Of a stretch of DNA of 64,000 nucleotides, positions 52,179-62,021 are shown one piece after another (within the stretch, counting starts at the first letter, position 1; every line of letters starts with the position of its first letter). The stretch covers positions 142,436 through 206,435 of the forward strand of contig UCEY01000004.1 of NCBI GenBank assembly GCA_900471605.1, given 5' to 3'. The translations under genes were made by a program, and so were the position numbers. Source of the stretch: Hyphomicrobiales bacterium (GTDB lineage Bacteria; Pseudomonadota; Alphaproteobacteria; Rhizobiales; Rhizobiaceae). The notes beneath the pieces are model-generated. The model did no database searches, was not told where the DNA came from, and saw only the letters and a list, made by a program, of their open reading frames with translations.

Positions 52179-53326
52179 GCGACGCCTCCGAAGACTGGAA
52201 GTCGAGGATTGGCCGGTGCGGCACCCAGCTCCCCTCGCTCCAGGCGCTTCGGGCGAGCCCAATGCTCGCGTGCGCTGTTGGAAAGCACGAGACCGTGGCC
52301 GGGTCGGTCGGGCGCATAGGCATATCCGTCTCGGATTTCGATAGGTTGCTCGACCAGATGGTCAAAGTTTTGGAATGAATATTCCAGCCATTCGACCTCT
52401 GGCAGAGCTACCGCCATATGCACGCCCACTTCCAGGAATGTGTTTCCGATGGTGACCGGAATTCCGAGATCCGCGGCAAGCCAGCCGATGCGCATTACAT
52501 CCGTGACGAAGGCATGGACATTGAGAATGTCTGCGCCGAACGCTTCCAGCAGGAGCCGCTTGCCGTGAACGTCAAGATATTCGCCGGAATTGATCTGTGT
52601 CCAGCTTGCGGCATGGCGAAGGGTGCGCAGACCCTCGTAGTCATGGCGAAGGATCGGATCTTCAACCCAGAGCAACTCGTGGCCGGCAGCCCGGATTGCT
52701 TCGAGCTTCATCAAGGCTTCCTTGGAGTTCCAGGCCTCATTCGGATCGATCATCACCTTGGAACCGGCGGGCACGCAGGATTTGAGCAGTTCCAGCCGCC
52801 GCATGTCGCGCGCGAAATCCGCGTGGCCAACCTTGATCTTGAAGGCCTCATAGCCCTGTGATGCCGCATATCCGAACAGTTTTACAAAATCATCGTCGCT
52901 CAGATGAAAGTCGAGACCTGAGGCATAGGCGCGAACCCGGTTTCGCCGGCTTCCCAGCAGCACATGCAGCGGCAATCCCGCTTCCTTCGCGGCAAGATCC
53001 CATAGCGCAACCTGAATGGCCTCACCGAACGGCAATGAAAACGCCCGCTGGTTTCCGCCGCGCGGGCGGTTCACGCGATGGACGAGAGCGATCGCTTTCT
53101 GTCCTGCCAGACCCGCCCACACTTCCCGCTCAAAAATGCTCTCGATTTCCGCCTGATCCGGCAGAGCCGTGAACAGGGTCTGGATAAAGCCGAGGCCGAC
53201 TTCGCCGCTTTCTGAAATCAGCTCCAGTGCGGCGACGTTAGCATCATCAGCTCGAACCTGACTATCGCCAATTACCCTGTCGCGGGCGAACTGAAAACGC
53301 GTTATACGGAAATGAGAGAGAGTCAT
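52175..53326 (-). CDS. Mandelate racemase/muconate lactonizing family dehydratase (sugar-acid dehydratase-like)
   Basis: This 383-residue enolase-superfamily enzyme has the KxK base motif AFKIKVG (Lys163, Lys165), metal ligands Asp194 (MIDPNEAW), Glu222 (WVEDPI) and Glu249 (NSGEYL), and His303 in the last barrel strand. Such enzymes remove water from sugar acids to give 2-keto-3-deoxy acids. The exact sugar acid (fuconate, rhamnonate, lyxonate, galactonate or other) cannot be read from sequence alone. I chose MTLSHFRITRF (53326) as start; 36 upstream codons overlap the promoter region with the GntR operator. Confidence 0.9.
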   Translation of the reverse strand: MTLSHFRITRFQFARDRVIGDSQVRADDANVAALELISESGEVGLGFIQTLFTALPDQAEIESIFEREVWAGLAGQKAIALVHRVNRPRGGNQRAFSLPFGEAIQVALWDLAAKEAGLPLHVLLGSRRNRVRAYASGLDFHLSDDDFVKLFGYAASQGYEAFKIKVGHADFARDMRRLELLKSCVPAGSKVMIDPNEAWNSKEALMKLEAIRAAGHELLWVEDPILRHDYEGLRTLRHAASWTQINSGEYLDVHGKRLLLEAFGADILNVHAFVTDVMRIGWLAADLGIPVTIGNTFLEVGVHMAVALPEVEWLEYSFQNFDHLVEQPIEIRDGYAYAPDRPGHGLVLSNSAREHWARPKRLERGELGAAPANPRLPVFGGVA

Positions 53327-53357
53327 CACGGTTGCCTTCTGATCGATTATTATCGAT

Positions 53358-53373
53358 ATCTGATCTATCAGAT
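53358..53373. promoter_or_regulatory. GntR operator palindrome between sugar-acid operon and regulator
   Basis: ATCTGAT-CT-ATCAGAT is a perfect 16-bp palindrome in the divergent promoter region between the dehydratase (minus) and the GntR gene (plus). It contains CTGATNNATCAG, which recurs at 54160-54171 before the transporter operon. Confidence 0.7.
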
Positions 53374-53408
53374 GCCTACCGATTAGCAAATCAACGGAGT
53401 GGCCGCAA

Positions 53409-54095
53409 GTGGCGCTGAAGGCAAAACCGAGCAACGATCAATCCCCCGCGGCACAACGCATGAGCGACGTCGCATACGATCGAATCCTTGAAGGTCTCTT
53501 TGATCGTCGCGTTCCGGTCGGCGCTTTCATCTCGCAAAACGGGCTGTCCGCGATCATCAACGTGCCTGTCGCGCCGCTGCGCGACGCCTTGCGGATGCTG
53601 GAGGCGGAGGGGATTCTGACGATCCACCCAAGGTCAGGCATCCAGTTCGTCCGTCCAGGAATGGAGCTGACGCGATCAACATACCAGTTTCGCATCATCA
53701 TCGAACGCGCGGCCGTGCGGGTTTTTGCCGAAGAAGGTGACGAACACCTCATGGCAACGCTGGAAGTACGCCATTCGCGGCTCGCTCGGGCCACGGAGAA
53801 AGGAACCTTGACCCTCGAAATGCTGCAGGAACTCGACGCTCTGGAGATCGAACTGCACAGCAGCATCATTCAAGCGTTACGTAATCCCTTGATCGAGACA
53901 ACGTACCGCCGCATGCATAATTACCTGCGTCTCTTAAGGCTTGACCGAAAGCTGACGCCCCCGATCATCCTGCGCACGATCGGCGAGCATCTCGATATTC
54001 TCGAGGCCTGCAGCAAGCGCAATGCGGAGGCGGCGGAAGCAGCCTTGGTTGCCCATTTCCAGGCTGCGGTTCAACGAAACCTCGGCCTGATTTGA
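53409..54095 (+). CDS. GntR family (FadR subfamily) regulator of sugar-acid module
   Basis: This 228-residue regulator has a winged helix N-terminus (ISQNGLSAIINVPVAPLRDA, followed by LRMLEAEGI) and an FCD domain with FRIIIERAAVRVFAEEG. The start is the GTG at 53409, preceded by CGGAG; the first ATG is 17 codons further in. It lies between the catabolic genes and the ABC transporter, with a CTGATNNATCAG site in each flanking promoter. It probably represses both units until a sugar acid or keto-deoxy acid binds. Unrelated in detail to the cluster A/B regulators. Confidence 0.92.
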   Translation: MALKAKPSNDQSPAAQRMSDVAYDRILEGLFDRRVPVGAFISQNGLSAIINVPVAPLRDALRMLEAEGILTIHPRSGIQFVRPGMELTRSTYQFRIIIERAAVRVFAEEGDEHLMATLEVRHSRLARATEKGTLTLEMLQELDALEIELHSSIIQALRNPLIETTYRRMHNYLRLLRLDRKLTPPIILRTIGEHLDILEACSKRNAEAAEAALVAHFQAAVQRNLGLI

Positions 54096-54159
54096 TGTAA
54101 CCGCCAGAGGTCAAAGCAGCAGTTGCGCCTGCATTGGAATGATGTTATCCAAACTCGGA

Positions 54160-54171
54160 CTGATCGATCAG
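54160..54171. promoter_or_regulatory. GntR operator palindrome upstream of sugar transporter
   Basis: CTGATCGATCAG, 35-46 bp before the receptor start. It has the same CTGATNNATCAG pattern as the site at 53358-53373. Confidence 0.65.
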
Positions 54172-54205
54172 AATAATACTCTGATATTTCTGGGAGGAGA
54201 TGGAT

Positions 54206-55444
54206 ATGCAGCTGAATCGCAGAGAGGTTCTGGCTGGCGCGACCGCAATGGCATTGGCAAGCCAGCTGAGCACCGCTCGTGCCGCCGGGGCAATCAACTA
54301 TTGGCATCACTTTGCCAGCCAGTCGGAGATGGAGGGTCTCGTGAAGATCATCGCCCTCTTCCAGGCGAAATATCCCGGCACGAAGGTCACACAGGAAGGC
54401 ATTCCAAATTCGGAATATATGGCGAAGGTATCCTCCGCTGTTGTTGCCGGCGGCAAGCCCGATACCGGCATGGTGATCACCGAACGGTTCGCCGATCTCG
54501 TGGCAATGAATGGTCTTGTCGATCTCAGCGCGCGGGTCAAAGCCTGGCCCGGTAAATCGAGCTTCCCTGATAATCGTTGGAAGGGCCTGTCCCAGGACGG
54601 CAAGATCTATGCGGTGCCTGCATTCGCATTCGTCGACTGGATGTATTATCGCGCCGACTATTTCGAGCAGGCCGGCCTTTCAGGGCCGCCGAAGAACTTT
54701 GACGAGTTCGTTCAGGCAGCCCGCAAACTGACCGACCCTTCCAAGGGGCGCTATGCTTTCAGCATGCGCGGCGGCGCTGGCGCCTTCAAATACGTTATCG
54801 ACGTGATGGAAGCTTTCGGCTCACCGATCGTCAAAGACGGCAAACCTGCCATCGACCGCGCGGCAGCGATCGAAGCGGTGACATTCTATTCCGATCTCTT
54901 CGTCAAAGAAAAGGTCGTGCCGCCGAGTGCGCCGAACGACAGCTATCGTCAGATCATGGAGGCCTTCAGGACCGGCCAGACGGCGATGGTCTGGCATCAC
55001 ACCGGATCGTTGAGCGAGATTTCCGGTGCACTCAAGCAAGGCACCCAATTTCAGACCGCCCCGATGCCGGCCGGACCCAAGGCACAGATTGCCCGCGTCG
55101 CCTATGCGGGCAACGGCATCATGAAGGAAGAAAATATCGAGGCCGCCTGGCAGTGGGTTAGCTTCTGGGGCGAGCCGGAAGCGGCGATCGTGCTGCTTGA
55201 GGCAACCGGATACTTCCCTGCCTCGACAGCAGCACTGCAGGATCCGCGCCTGACGTCGAACAAGATCTATGACGCGGCAGTCAAGACGCTTGAGTTCGGG
55301 CGCCTGCCCAATACCTTTGTCGGTGCTGCGGGCTGGTCGGAAAACGTCGTCAATCCCGCATTCCAGTCCGTTTTGACCGGTCAGTCCAAACCGGCCGATG
55401 CAGTCGACAGAATGATCAAGGGTCTCGACGCAGCAATGCGCTGA
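54206..55444 (+). CDS. Sugar ABC transporter substrate-binding protein (CUT1 family)
   Basis: This 412-residue periplasmic receptor has a Tat-like signal (NRREVLAGATAMALASQLS, cleaved near ARAA). The mature domain begins INYWHHFASQSEMEGLVKII and has the family 1 pattern FQAKYPGTKVTQEGIPNSEY. I used the ATG at 54206 because GGAGGAG ends directly before the other ATG at 54200, leaving no spacing for it. It starts a four-gene transporter operon downstream of the GntR gene. It probably binds the sugar or uronate-type acid whose breakdown enzymes are encoded next door. Confidence 0.93.
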   Translation: MQLNRREVLAGATAMALASQLSTARAAGAINYWHHFASQSEMEGLVKIIALFQAKYPGTKVTQEGIPNSEYMAKVSSAVVAGGKPDTGMVITERFADLVAMNGLVDLSARVKAWPGKSSFPDNRWKGLSQDGKIYAVPAFAFVDWMYYRADYFEQAGLSGPPKNFDEFVQAARKLTDPSKGRYAFSMRGGAGAFKYVIDVMEAFGSPIVKDGKPAIDRAAAIEAVTFYSDLFVKEKVVPPSAPNDSYRQIMEAFRTGQTAMVWHHTGSLSEISGALKQGTQFQTAPMPAGPKAQIARVAYAGNGIMKEENIEAAWQWVSFWGEPEAAIVLLEATGYFPASTAALQDPRLTSNKIYDAAVKTLEFGRLPNTFVGAAGWSENVVNPAFQSVLTGQSKPADAVDRMIKGLDAAMR

Positions 55445-55514
55445 TCCCAGACGAGGGCGCGCCTCGCGCCCTCTCCCCGCCTTCTTCAGGAACGGCGCGA
55501 AAGCCGAGGATTGA

Positions 55515-56432
55515 ATGGATACTGGATCTCATCTTCCCAAAACCGGGATGATTGGGGAGCTTTCCGAGACGCGATACTGGATCTACCTGCTCCTTTTGCC
55601 GAGCCTGGTGATCATCTTGCTCGTGATCGCCTACCCGACCATTTACGGCATGGCGATCAGCTTTCGCGAAATGCGGCTGACGCGGCCGGGCCTCACCGGC
55701 TGGGTCGGGTTCAAGCATTACCTCGTCATGATCGATGATCCGGTATTCTGGGTCGCTCTCAAGAACACCGTGCTCTGGGTGACCTTCGCGGTGGTGCTGG
55801 AACTGGGATTGGGTTTTATCGCTGCCACGGCCTTGAATCGCAACGTGCCAGGGACCGGCATCTTTGCAGTCCTGATCCTTGTGCCCTACTTCCTGCCGAA
55901 TGTCGTCGCCGGCCACATGTGGGCGCTGCTGCTTGACCCGCGCCTGGGCGTCATCAACGATATCCTTGTCCGCGTCGGCGTATTGGGCAGCTACAAAGCC
56001 TGGTTTGCCGATCCGAACACGGCCCTCGCCGCCACGATCTTTGTTGAAGCCTGGCACGGTTTTCCATTCTTCGCCCTGCTGTTGCTTGCCGGCTTGAAAG
56101 GGATTCCGCACGATCTCTACAAAGCCGCTGCGGTGGATGGCGCCGGGCCAATCGCTCAGTTCAGGCTGATCACCGTTCCGATGCTGAAATCGGTCATCGC
56201 GGCCGCCGTGATCCTGCGCGTGATCAGCCTCGTCAACTCGCCGGATCTTCTGCTCATCCTGACCGGTGGTGGCCCGGGCGACGCGACACAAGTCCTGTCG
56301 CTCTATGCCTTCCAGACGGCTTACAAGGATTTCAACTTCGGATATGCGTCAGCATTGTCGGTGGTGATGTTCGTGATCCTGATGGTATTCGCCTACGCCT
56401 ACATTCGCCTTTCCAAGATAGGTCAGGAGTAA
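55515..56432 (+). CDS. Sugar ABC transporter permease 1 (CUT1, UgpA/MalF-like)
   Basis: This 305-residue membrane protein has six helices (first YWIYLLLLPSLVIILLVIAY), and the EAA loop IPHDLYKAAAVDGAGPIAQF. It ends 3 nt before the second permease. Role: half of the membrane channel for the receptor encoded upstream. Confidence 0.95.
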   Translation: MDTGSHLPKTGMIGELSETRYWIYLLLLPSLVIILLVIAYPTIYGMAISFREMRLTRPGLTGWVGFKHYLVMIDDPVFWVALKNTVLWVTFAVVLELGLGFIAATALNRNVPGTGIFAVLILVPYFLPNVVAGHMWALLLDPRLGVINDILVRVGVLGSYKAWFADPNTALAATIFVEAWHGFPFFALLLLAGLKGIPHDLYKAAAVDGAGPIAQFRLITVPMLKSVIAAAVILRVISLVNSPDLLLILTGGGPGDATQVLSLYAFQTAYKDFNFGYASALSVVMFVILMVFAYAYIRLSKIGQE

Positions 56433-56435
56433 ATC

Positions 56436-57281
56436 ATGGCTGCAACCCGCCGCAGCCGGCGAATGGCTGCCGACATTCTCACCTATTTCGTTCTGGTCTC
56501 GATGTCGCTGTTTTGCATCGGACCAATTGTCTGGATGTTTCTGACCTCGCTGAAACTCGAGGCGGACATCGTTACCCAGACGATGCAGTATATTCCGAAC
56601 CGGATCACGTTTCAGAACTATGTCGCGATCTGGACCCAGTCGAGTTTCCCGGTTCTGATCGGTAACAGTTTCATCGTCACCCTTATCACCGTTGTCGTCT
56701 GCCTCGCCACAGGGACGCTCGCAGCATATGCGTTTTCTCGTTACACCTTCAGGGGTCGTAACACGCTGATGCTCGGTTATCTTGTCGTGCGCATGTTCCC
56801 GGCCGTCATGATGATCATCCCGCTCTATGTCGTGCTTCGATCTGTCGGCCTGATCGACAGCCGCATTGGTCTAGCCCTCGCCTATACGAGTTTCCTACTG
56901 CCTCTGTTCGTATGGATGCTGAAGGGCTTTTTCGATGCGGCGCCGAAGGAGCTTGAAAGTGCGGCGCGGATTGACGGTTCTACCCGTTTTGGCGCCATGC
57001 TCTGGATCGTGATCCCGCTCGCGAGGAACGGCTTGGTCGCAAGTTCCGTTTTTATAGCGATCGCCGCATGGAATGAGTTCCTGTTTGCGCTGATGCTGAC
57101 GACCGGACAAGGATCTCGGACCTGGCCGGTTGGCCTCCAGTTGATGGTGGGTGAGTTTCAGCTTCCCTGGGGCGTGCTGGCCGCTGGGGGCATACTCAGC
57201 ATTCTGCCGGTCATGTTGATGTTTGCGCTTGTGCAGCGCGTGATGGTGCAGGGCCTGACCGCCGGCGCCATTAAAGGCTAA
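56436..57281 (+). CDS. Sugar ABC transporter permease 2 (CUT1, UgpE/MalG-like)
   Basis: This 281-residue membrane protein has an N-terminal positive stretch RRSRRM, six helices and an EAA loop APKELESAARIDGSTRFGAM. The terminal helix ends LTAGAIKG, the common C-terminus of MalG-type permeases. It precedes the ATPase by 11 nt. Confidence 0.95.
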   Translation: MAATRRSRRMAADILTYFVLVSMSLFCIGPIVWMFLTSLKLEADIVTQTMQYIPNRITFQNYVAIWTQSSFPVLIGNSFIVTLITVVVCLATGTLAAYAFSRYTFRGRNTLMLGYLVVRMFPAVMMIIPLYVVLRSVGLIDSRIGLALAYTSFLLPLFVWMLKGFFDAAPKELESAARIDGSTRFGAMLWIVIPLARNGLVASSVFIAIAAWNEFLFALMLTTGQGSRTWPVGLQLMVGEFQLPWGVLAAGGILSILPVMLMFALVQRVMVQGLTAGAIKG

Positions 57282-57292
57282 GGACAACCACA

Positions 57293-58372
57293 ATGGCGAC
57301 ATTGTCTCTTCAGAACGTTCAGAAATCCTACGGTGGTCTTCAGGTCCTGCACGGGATCGATGTGGAGCTTGAAGACGGAGGCTTCCTTGTTCTCCTTGGC
57401 CCGTCCGGGTGCGGAAAATCCACTCTCCTCAATCTGATTGCCGGGCTCGACGACATTTCGGCGGGCGATATTCGCATCGATGGCCGTTCGGTCATCGAGC
57501 TTGCCCCCAAAGACCGCAATATCGCGATGGTGTTCCAATCCTACGCGCTTTATCCAACGATGACCGTCGAACGGAATATCGGGTTTGGCCTGGAGATGCG
57601 CGGCGTCAATGGCAACGAACGCAGTGCGGCAGTCAAGCAGGCGGCCGACCTGTTGCAGATTTCGCATCTCCTGGACCGACGGCCCGCCAATCTTTCCGGT
57701 GGTCAACGCCAGCGTGTCGCCATGGGCCGCGCCATCGTGCGCAATCCAGATCTTTTCCTGTTTGACGAGCCCCTTTCGAATCTCGACGCGAAGCTCCGCG
57801 CCGAGATGCGTACCGAGATCAAACGGCTTCATGGAAGGCTCGGCACGAGCGTTGTTTACGTGACGCACGACCAGATCGAAGCCATGACGCTCGGCACCAA
57901 GGTGGCCGTCATGAAGGGTGGTTACATCCAGCAGTTTGCGGACCCTCAGACAATCTATGAAAAACCGGCCAATATATTTGTCGCCGGGTTCATCGGCTCG
58001 CCATCAATGAATTTCGTGACCGGGACGCTTACGTCGGATGGAAGGATTGCCCGCTTCGAGGCCTCAGGCGTGCGCGTGGAAATCCCCTCGAACTCAGACG
58101 AAATGTTCGATGCACGGCCGGCCGTCTTGGGTATAAGGCCGGAAGAATTGAAGGTGGATGACGGAGAAAGTGCGATGTTGACGGGCACAATCGACGTCGT
58201 CGAGCCAACCGGTCCAGATACGATGGTTACTGTGCGGATTGGTGAACAACCCATCGTCGCTCGTCTTCCGTCTCGCTTTTCGGGCAAGGCTGGAGAAACT
58301 GTTGGATTGATCGCGCATGTCAACAGTATGAGTCTGTTCGATTATCAGACGGAACTGCGCGTTCCGCTGTAA
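57293..58372 (+). CDS. Sugar ABC transporter ATP-binding protein (UgpC/MalK-like)
   Basis: This 359-residue ATPase has Walker A LGPSGCGKSTLLNL, signature LSGGQRQRVAMGRAIV, Walker B LFLFDEPLSNLD and H-loop YVTHDQIEAMTL. The C-terminal OB/TOBE region includes LGIRPEELKV. It is the last gene of the transporter operon. Proteins of this type can serve several CUT1 transporters, but its position makes this one the natural partner. Confidence 0.96.
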   Translation: MATLSLQNVQKSYGGLQVLHGIDVELEDGGFLVLLGPSGCGKSTLLNLIAGLDDISAGDIRIDGRSVIELAPKDRNIAMVFQSYALYPTMTVERNIGFGLEMRGVNGNERSAAVKQAADLLQISHLLDRRPANLSGGQRQRVAMGRAIVRNPDLFLFDEPLSNLDAKLRAEMRTEIKRLHGRLGTSVVYVTHDQIEAMTLGTKVAVMKGGYIQQFADPQTIYEKPANIFVAGFIGSPSMNFVTGTLTSDGRIARFEASGVRVEIPSNSDEMFDARPAVLGIRPEELKVDDGESAMLTGTIDVVEPTGPDTMVTVRIGEQPIVARLPSRFSGKAGETVGLIAHVNSMSLFDYQTELRVPL

Positions 58373-58418
58373 ATCAATTTTAGCCGGATATTTCGCGTCG
58401 GAGATCTTGAACCATATC

Positions 58419-58442
58419 AAGCCCCGCCTCGGAGGAGGGCTT
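58419..58442. terminator. Hairpin between ABC operon and pyc
   Basis: Arms AAGCCC and GGGCTT enclose CCTC/GAGG, in the convergent gap between the ATPase (plus) and pyc (minus). There is no T run, so a terminator role is uncertain. Confidence 0.35.
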
Positions 58443-58514
58443 AGCGAGGTTCCTGGCGACGTATCCTTTTTATGGAACCGGCTGAGGTTCGCTTTCAACA
58501 ACTCAGAAGTATCA

Positions 58515-61500
58515 TCACAAGTCATAGATCATCAACAAATCCTTTGCATCGATCTGGTCGCCGGTCTTCACCAGTATCTCGGCGATCGTGCCGTCCTTTT
58601 CCGCGTGCAGCGCGGTTTCCATCTTCATGGCCTCGATGGACAGGAGGACGTCGCCCGCTTTCACGGCTTGCCCTGCCGAGGCGAAGACGCGGGAGATGAC
58701 GCCCGGCATCGGCGCGCCGAGATGCAGACCATTGCCGGCTTCGGCCTTGCGGCGGGCCGCGCTTGCCGAGGCTCCGAGAGTACGGTCGGGTACCTTTATG
58801 CGCCGCGGCTGTCCGTTGAGTTCGAAGAACACGGTGACCATGCCCTGCGAATCCGGAGCGCTGGCAGCCTGATTGACGATAACCAGCGTCTTGCCCTTCT
58901 CGATGTCGGCCAGCATCTCTTCGCCATCGGCCAGCCCGTAGAAATAGGCATGCGTCGGCAGCACCGAGACTGGCCCGTAAGTATCTGAGGCCATGGCAAA
59001 ATCGATGAACACTTTCGGATACATGAGGTAGGAGGCGAATTCGAAATCGCTGACCGGCCGTTCCAGCTTATCCTCGATGACCTTGCGCTCCGCCTCCAGA
59101 TCCGCGGCGGGAAGCAGCGAACCCGGCACGGCTGTGTATGGCTCCTCGCCCTTCAGCGCCTTTTTCTGGATCGCTTCCGGCCACCCGCCCGGCGGCTGGC
59201 CGAGATCGCCCTTCAGCATCGACACGACCGAATCCGGAAAGGCGATGTCCCTGGCCGGGTATTCCACATCGGCGACGGTCAGGTCTTGGGACACCATCAT
59301 CAGCGCCATGTCGCCGACCACCTTCGAGGACGGCGTCACCTTGACGATATCGCCGAACATCCGGTTCACATCGGCATAGGTCTGGGCGACCTTGTGCCAC
59401 TTGGTGTCGAGGCCGAGCGAACGGGCCTGTTCCTTGAGGTTGGTGAACTGGCCGCCCGGCATTTCGTGCAGGTAGACTTCCGAGGCCGGTCCCTTGAGAT
59501 CGCTCTCGAAGGCGGCATACTGGTTGCGCACCGTCTCCCAGTAGAACGAGATTTTCCTGATCCATTCCTGATCAAGGCCCGGATCCCGGTCCGATCCCGA
59601 CAGCGCCTCGACAATGGAACCGAGGCAGGGCTGCGACGTGTTGCCGGACAGGGCGTCCATCGCCGCATCCACCGCATCGACGCCTGCATCCACCGCTGCC
59701 AGAACGGTGGCGGCCGCGATGCCGGACGTATCATGGGTATGGAAGTGGATCGGCAGGCTGGTCGCTTCGCGCAGCGCCTTGAACAAAACGCGGGCGGCCG
59801 CAGGCTTCAGCAGTCCCGCCATGTCCTTCAGAGCGATGATATGGGCGCCTGCCCTCTCCAGCTCCTGTGCCAGCGCAACGTAATATTTGAGGTCGTATTT
59901 GGGACGGGCGGAATTGAGGAGGTCGCCCGTGTAACAGATGGCTGCTTCGCAGAGCTTGTTCTCTTCCTGCACGGCGTCCATCGAGACACGCATGTTCTCG
60001 GCCCAGTTCAGGCAATCGAACACGCGGAACAGGTCGATGCCGCCGCTTGCTGCCTGGCGAACGAAATACTTCACCACATTGTCGGGATAGTTCTTGTAGC
60101 CGACGCCGTTTGCGCCGCGCAGCAGCATTTGCAGCAGGAGATTGGGCGCGCTTTCGCGGATCAGGGCCAGACGCTCCCAGGGATCTTCCGTCAGAAAGCG
60201 CATCGACACGTCGAAGGTCGCACCACCCCAGCATTCCAGCGAAAACAGGTTCGGCAGAGCCCGCGCATAGACGCCGGCAATGCGGGCTATGTCATAAGTC
60301 CGCATGCGGGTGGCGAGCAGCGACTGGTGCCCGTCCCGCATCGTCGTATCGGTCATCAGGATGCGCTTCTCGTTGCGCATCCATTCCGCGAACCCTTTCG
60401 GACCGAGTTGGTCCAGCTTCTGCTTCGTGCCATCCGGGATGTCGCCGTTGATATAGGGCAGAACCGGCTTGGCCAGTTTTTCCGGCGGCTTGGGCCGGCC
60501 TTTGGTTTCCGGATGGCCGTTGACGGTTACATCCGCCACATAGGTGAGGAGCTTCGTCGCCCGGTCGGCCCGCTTCACCTGTTCGAAGAGTTCCGGCGTC
60601 GAATCGATGAAGCGCGTCGTATAGGTATTGTCGCGGAAACTCGGATGCGTAATGATCGCTTCCAGGAAGGTCAGGTTGGTCGCCACCCCGCGGATGCGGA
60701 ATTCCCGGAGCGCACGGTCCATGCGGCTGATGGCTTCCAGCGGCTGCGGCGCCCAGGCCGTCACCTTGACCAGAAGCGGATCGTAATAGCGCGTGATGAA
60801 GGCGCCTGAATAGGCCGTGCCGCCGTCGAGACGGATGCCGAAGCCCGAGGCCGAGCGGTAGGCGGTGATACGACCGTAATCCGGAATGAAATTGTGCTCC
60901 GGGTCTTCCGTGGTGATGCGGCACTGGAGCGCATGGCCGTTCAGCCGGATGTTCTCCTGAGCCGGCACGCCCGATTCCGGCGTACCGATGGCGAAGCCGT
61001 CGAGAATGTGGATCTGTGCCTTGACGATATCGATGCCGGTCACGACTTCGGTGACGGTGTGCTCAACTTGGATGCGCGGATTGACTTCGATGAAGTAGAA
61101 CTTTCCCATATCCGCATCCATCAGATACTCGACCGTGCCGGCGCCGACATAGTTCGTCGTGCCTGCGATCTTCAGCGAATAGGACGCCAGTTCCTGGCGC
61201 TGCGCTTCCGAAAGGTAGGGCGCCGGGGCCCGTTCCACGACTTTCTGGTTGCGCCGCTGGATGGAGCAGTCGCGCTCGAAGAGATGGACGACGTTGCCGT
61301 GCGTATCGCCGAGGATCTGGCTTTCCACGTGGCGCGCGTGTTCCACCAGTTTTTCCAGATAGACCTCGTCCTTGCCGAAGGCCGCCATGGCCTCGCGCTT
61401 GGCTTCCGTCACTTCCTTGGCCAGTTCGCCTTGCGAGCGGATGACGCGCATGCCGCGGCCGCCGCCGCCCCAGGACGCCTTGAGCATGACGGGATAGCCG

Positions 61501-61976
61501 ATCTTGGCAGCCATGCGGGCCACCTCGTCCATGTCCTCCGGCAGCGGATCGGTGGCAGGAACCACCGGTACGCCAACCGAAATGGCGAGGTTTCGGGCCG
61601 CGACCTTGTTACCGAGGCGCCGCATCGTGTCGGCGGTCGGACCGATGAAGATAATGCCCGCCTCGTTGCAGGCTTCGACGAGTTCCGGGCTTTCGGAAAG
61701 CAGGCCGTAGCCGGGATGGATCGCGTCGGCGCCGGAAAGCTTCGCGACGCGGATGACTTCCGGGATGGAGAGGTAGCTCTCGATCGGCCCGAGGTCGCGC
61801 TCCAGATGCGGGCCGCGCCCGACCTGATAGCTTTCGTCCGCCTTGAAGCGGTGGAGCGAAAGCTTGTCCTCTTCCGCCCAGATCGCGACCGTTTTTATGC
61901 CGAGCTCATTGGCCGCGCGGAACACGCGGATGGCGATTTCGGAGCGGTTGGCAACAAGTATTTTCGATATCGGCAT
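58515..61976 (-). CDS. pyc: Pyruvate carboxylase
   Basis: This 1,153-residue biotin enzyme carboxylates pyruvate to oxaloacetate (anaplerosis). It has the normal single-chain length. Order: biotin carboxylase domain starting ILVANRSEIAIRVFRAANEL with KASWGGGGRGMRVI and EVNPRIQVEHTVTEVVTG; carboxyltransferase domain with TTMRDGHQSLLATRMRT; C-terminal biotin carboxyl carrier with the biotinylated Lys1118 in IEAMKMETAL. The start MPISK (61976) follows GGAGGCACGTAT; seven further codons are open upstream. It lies 45 nt after etfA on the same strand, an unusual neighbour that suggests joint transcription. Confidence 0.97.
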   Translation of the reverse strand: MPISKILVANRSEIAIRVFRAANELGIKTVAIWAEEDKLSLHRFKADESYQVGRGPHLERDLGPIESYLSIPEVIRVAKLSGADAIHPGYGLLSESPELVEACNEAGIIFIGPTADTMRRLGNKVAARNLAISVGVPVVPATDPLPEDMDEVARMAAKIGYPVMLKASWGGGGRGMRVIRSQGELAKEVTEAKREAMAAFGKDEVYLEKLVEHARHVESQILGDTHGNVVHLFERDCSIQRRNQKVVERAPAPYLSEAQRQELASYSLKIAGTTNYVGAGTVEYLMDADMGKFYFIEVNPRIQVEHTVTEVVTGIDIVKAQIHILDGFAIGTPESGVPAQENIRLNGHALQCRITTEDPEHNFIPDYGRITAYRSASGFGIRLDGGTAYSGAFITRYYDPLLVKVTAWAPQPLEAISRMDRALREFRIRGVATNLTFLEAIITHPSFRDNTYTTRFIDSTPELFEQVKRADRATKLLTYVADVTVNGHPETKGRPKPPEKLAKPVLPYINGDIPDGTKQKLDQLGPKGFAEWMRNEKRILMTDTTMRDGHQSLLATRMRTYDIARIAGVYARALPNLFSLECWGGATFDVSMRFLTEDPWERLALIRESAPNLLLQMLLRGANGVGYKNYPDNVVKYFVRQAASGGIDLFRVFDCLNWAENMRVSMDAVQEENKLCEAAICYTGDLLNSARPKYDLKYYVALAQELERAGAHIIALKDMAGLLKPAAARVLFKALREATSLPIHFHTHDTSGIAAATVLAAVDAGVDAVDAAMDALSGNTSQPCLGSIVEALSGSDRDPGLDQEWIRKISFYWETVRNQYAAFESDLKGPASEVYLHEMPGGQFTNLKEQARSLGLDTKWHKVAQTYADVNRMFGDIVKVTPSSKVVGDMALMMVSQDLTVADVEYPARDIAFPDSVVSMLKGDLGQPPGGWPEAIQKKALKGEEPYTAVPGSLLPAADLEAERKVIEDKLERPVSDFEFASYLMYPKVFIDFAMASDTYGPVSVLPTHAYFYGLADGEEMLADIEKGKTLVIVNQAASAPDSQGMVTVFFELNGQPRRIKVPDRTLGASASAARRKAEAGNGLHLGAPMPGVISRVFASAGQAVKAGDVLLSIEAMKMETALHAEKDGTIAEILVKTGDQIDAKDLLMIYDL

Positions 61977-62021
61977 ATACGTGCCTCCGATGCGCATGTG
62001 AGCGGATGGATTGAAAATCGC

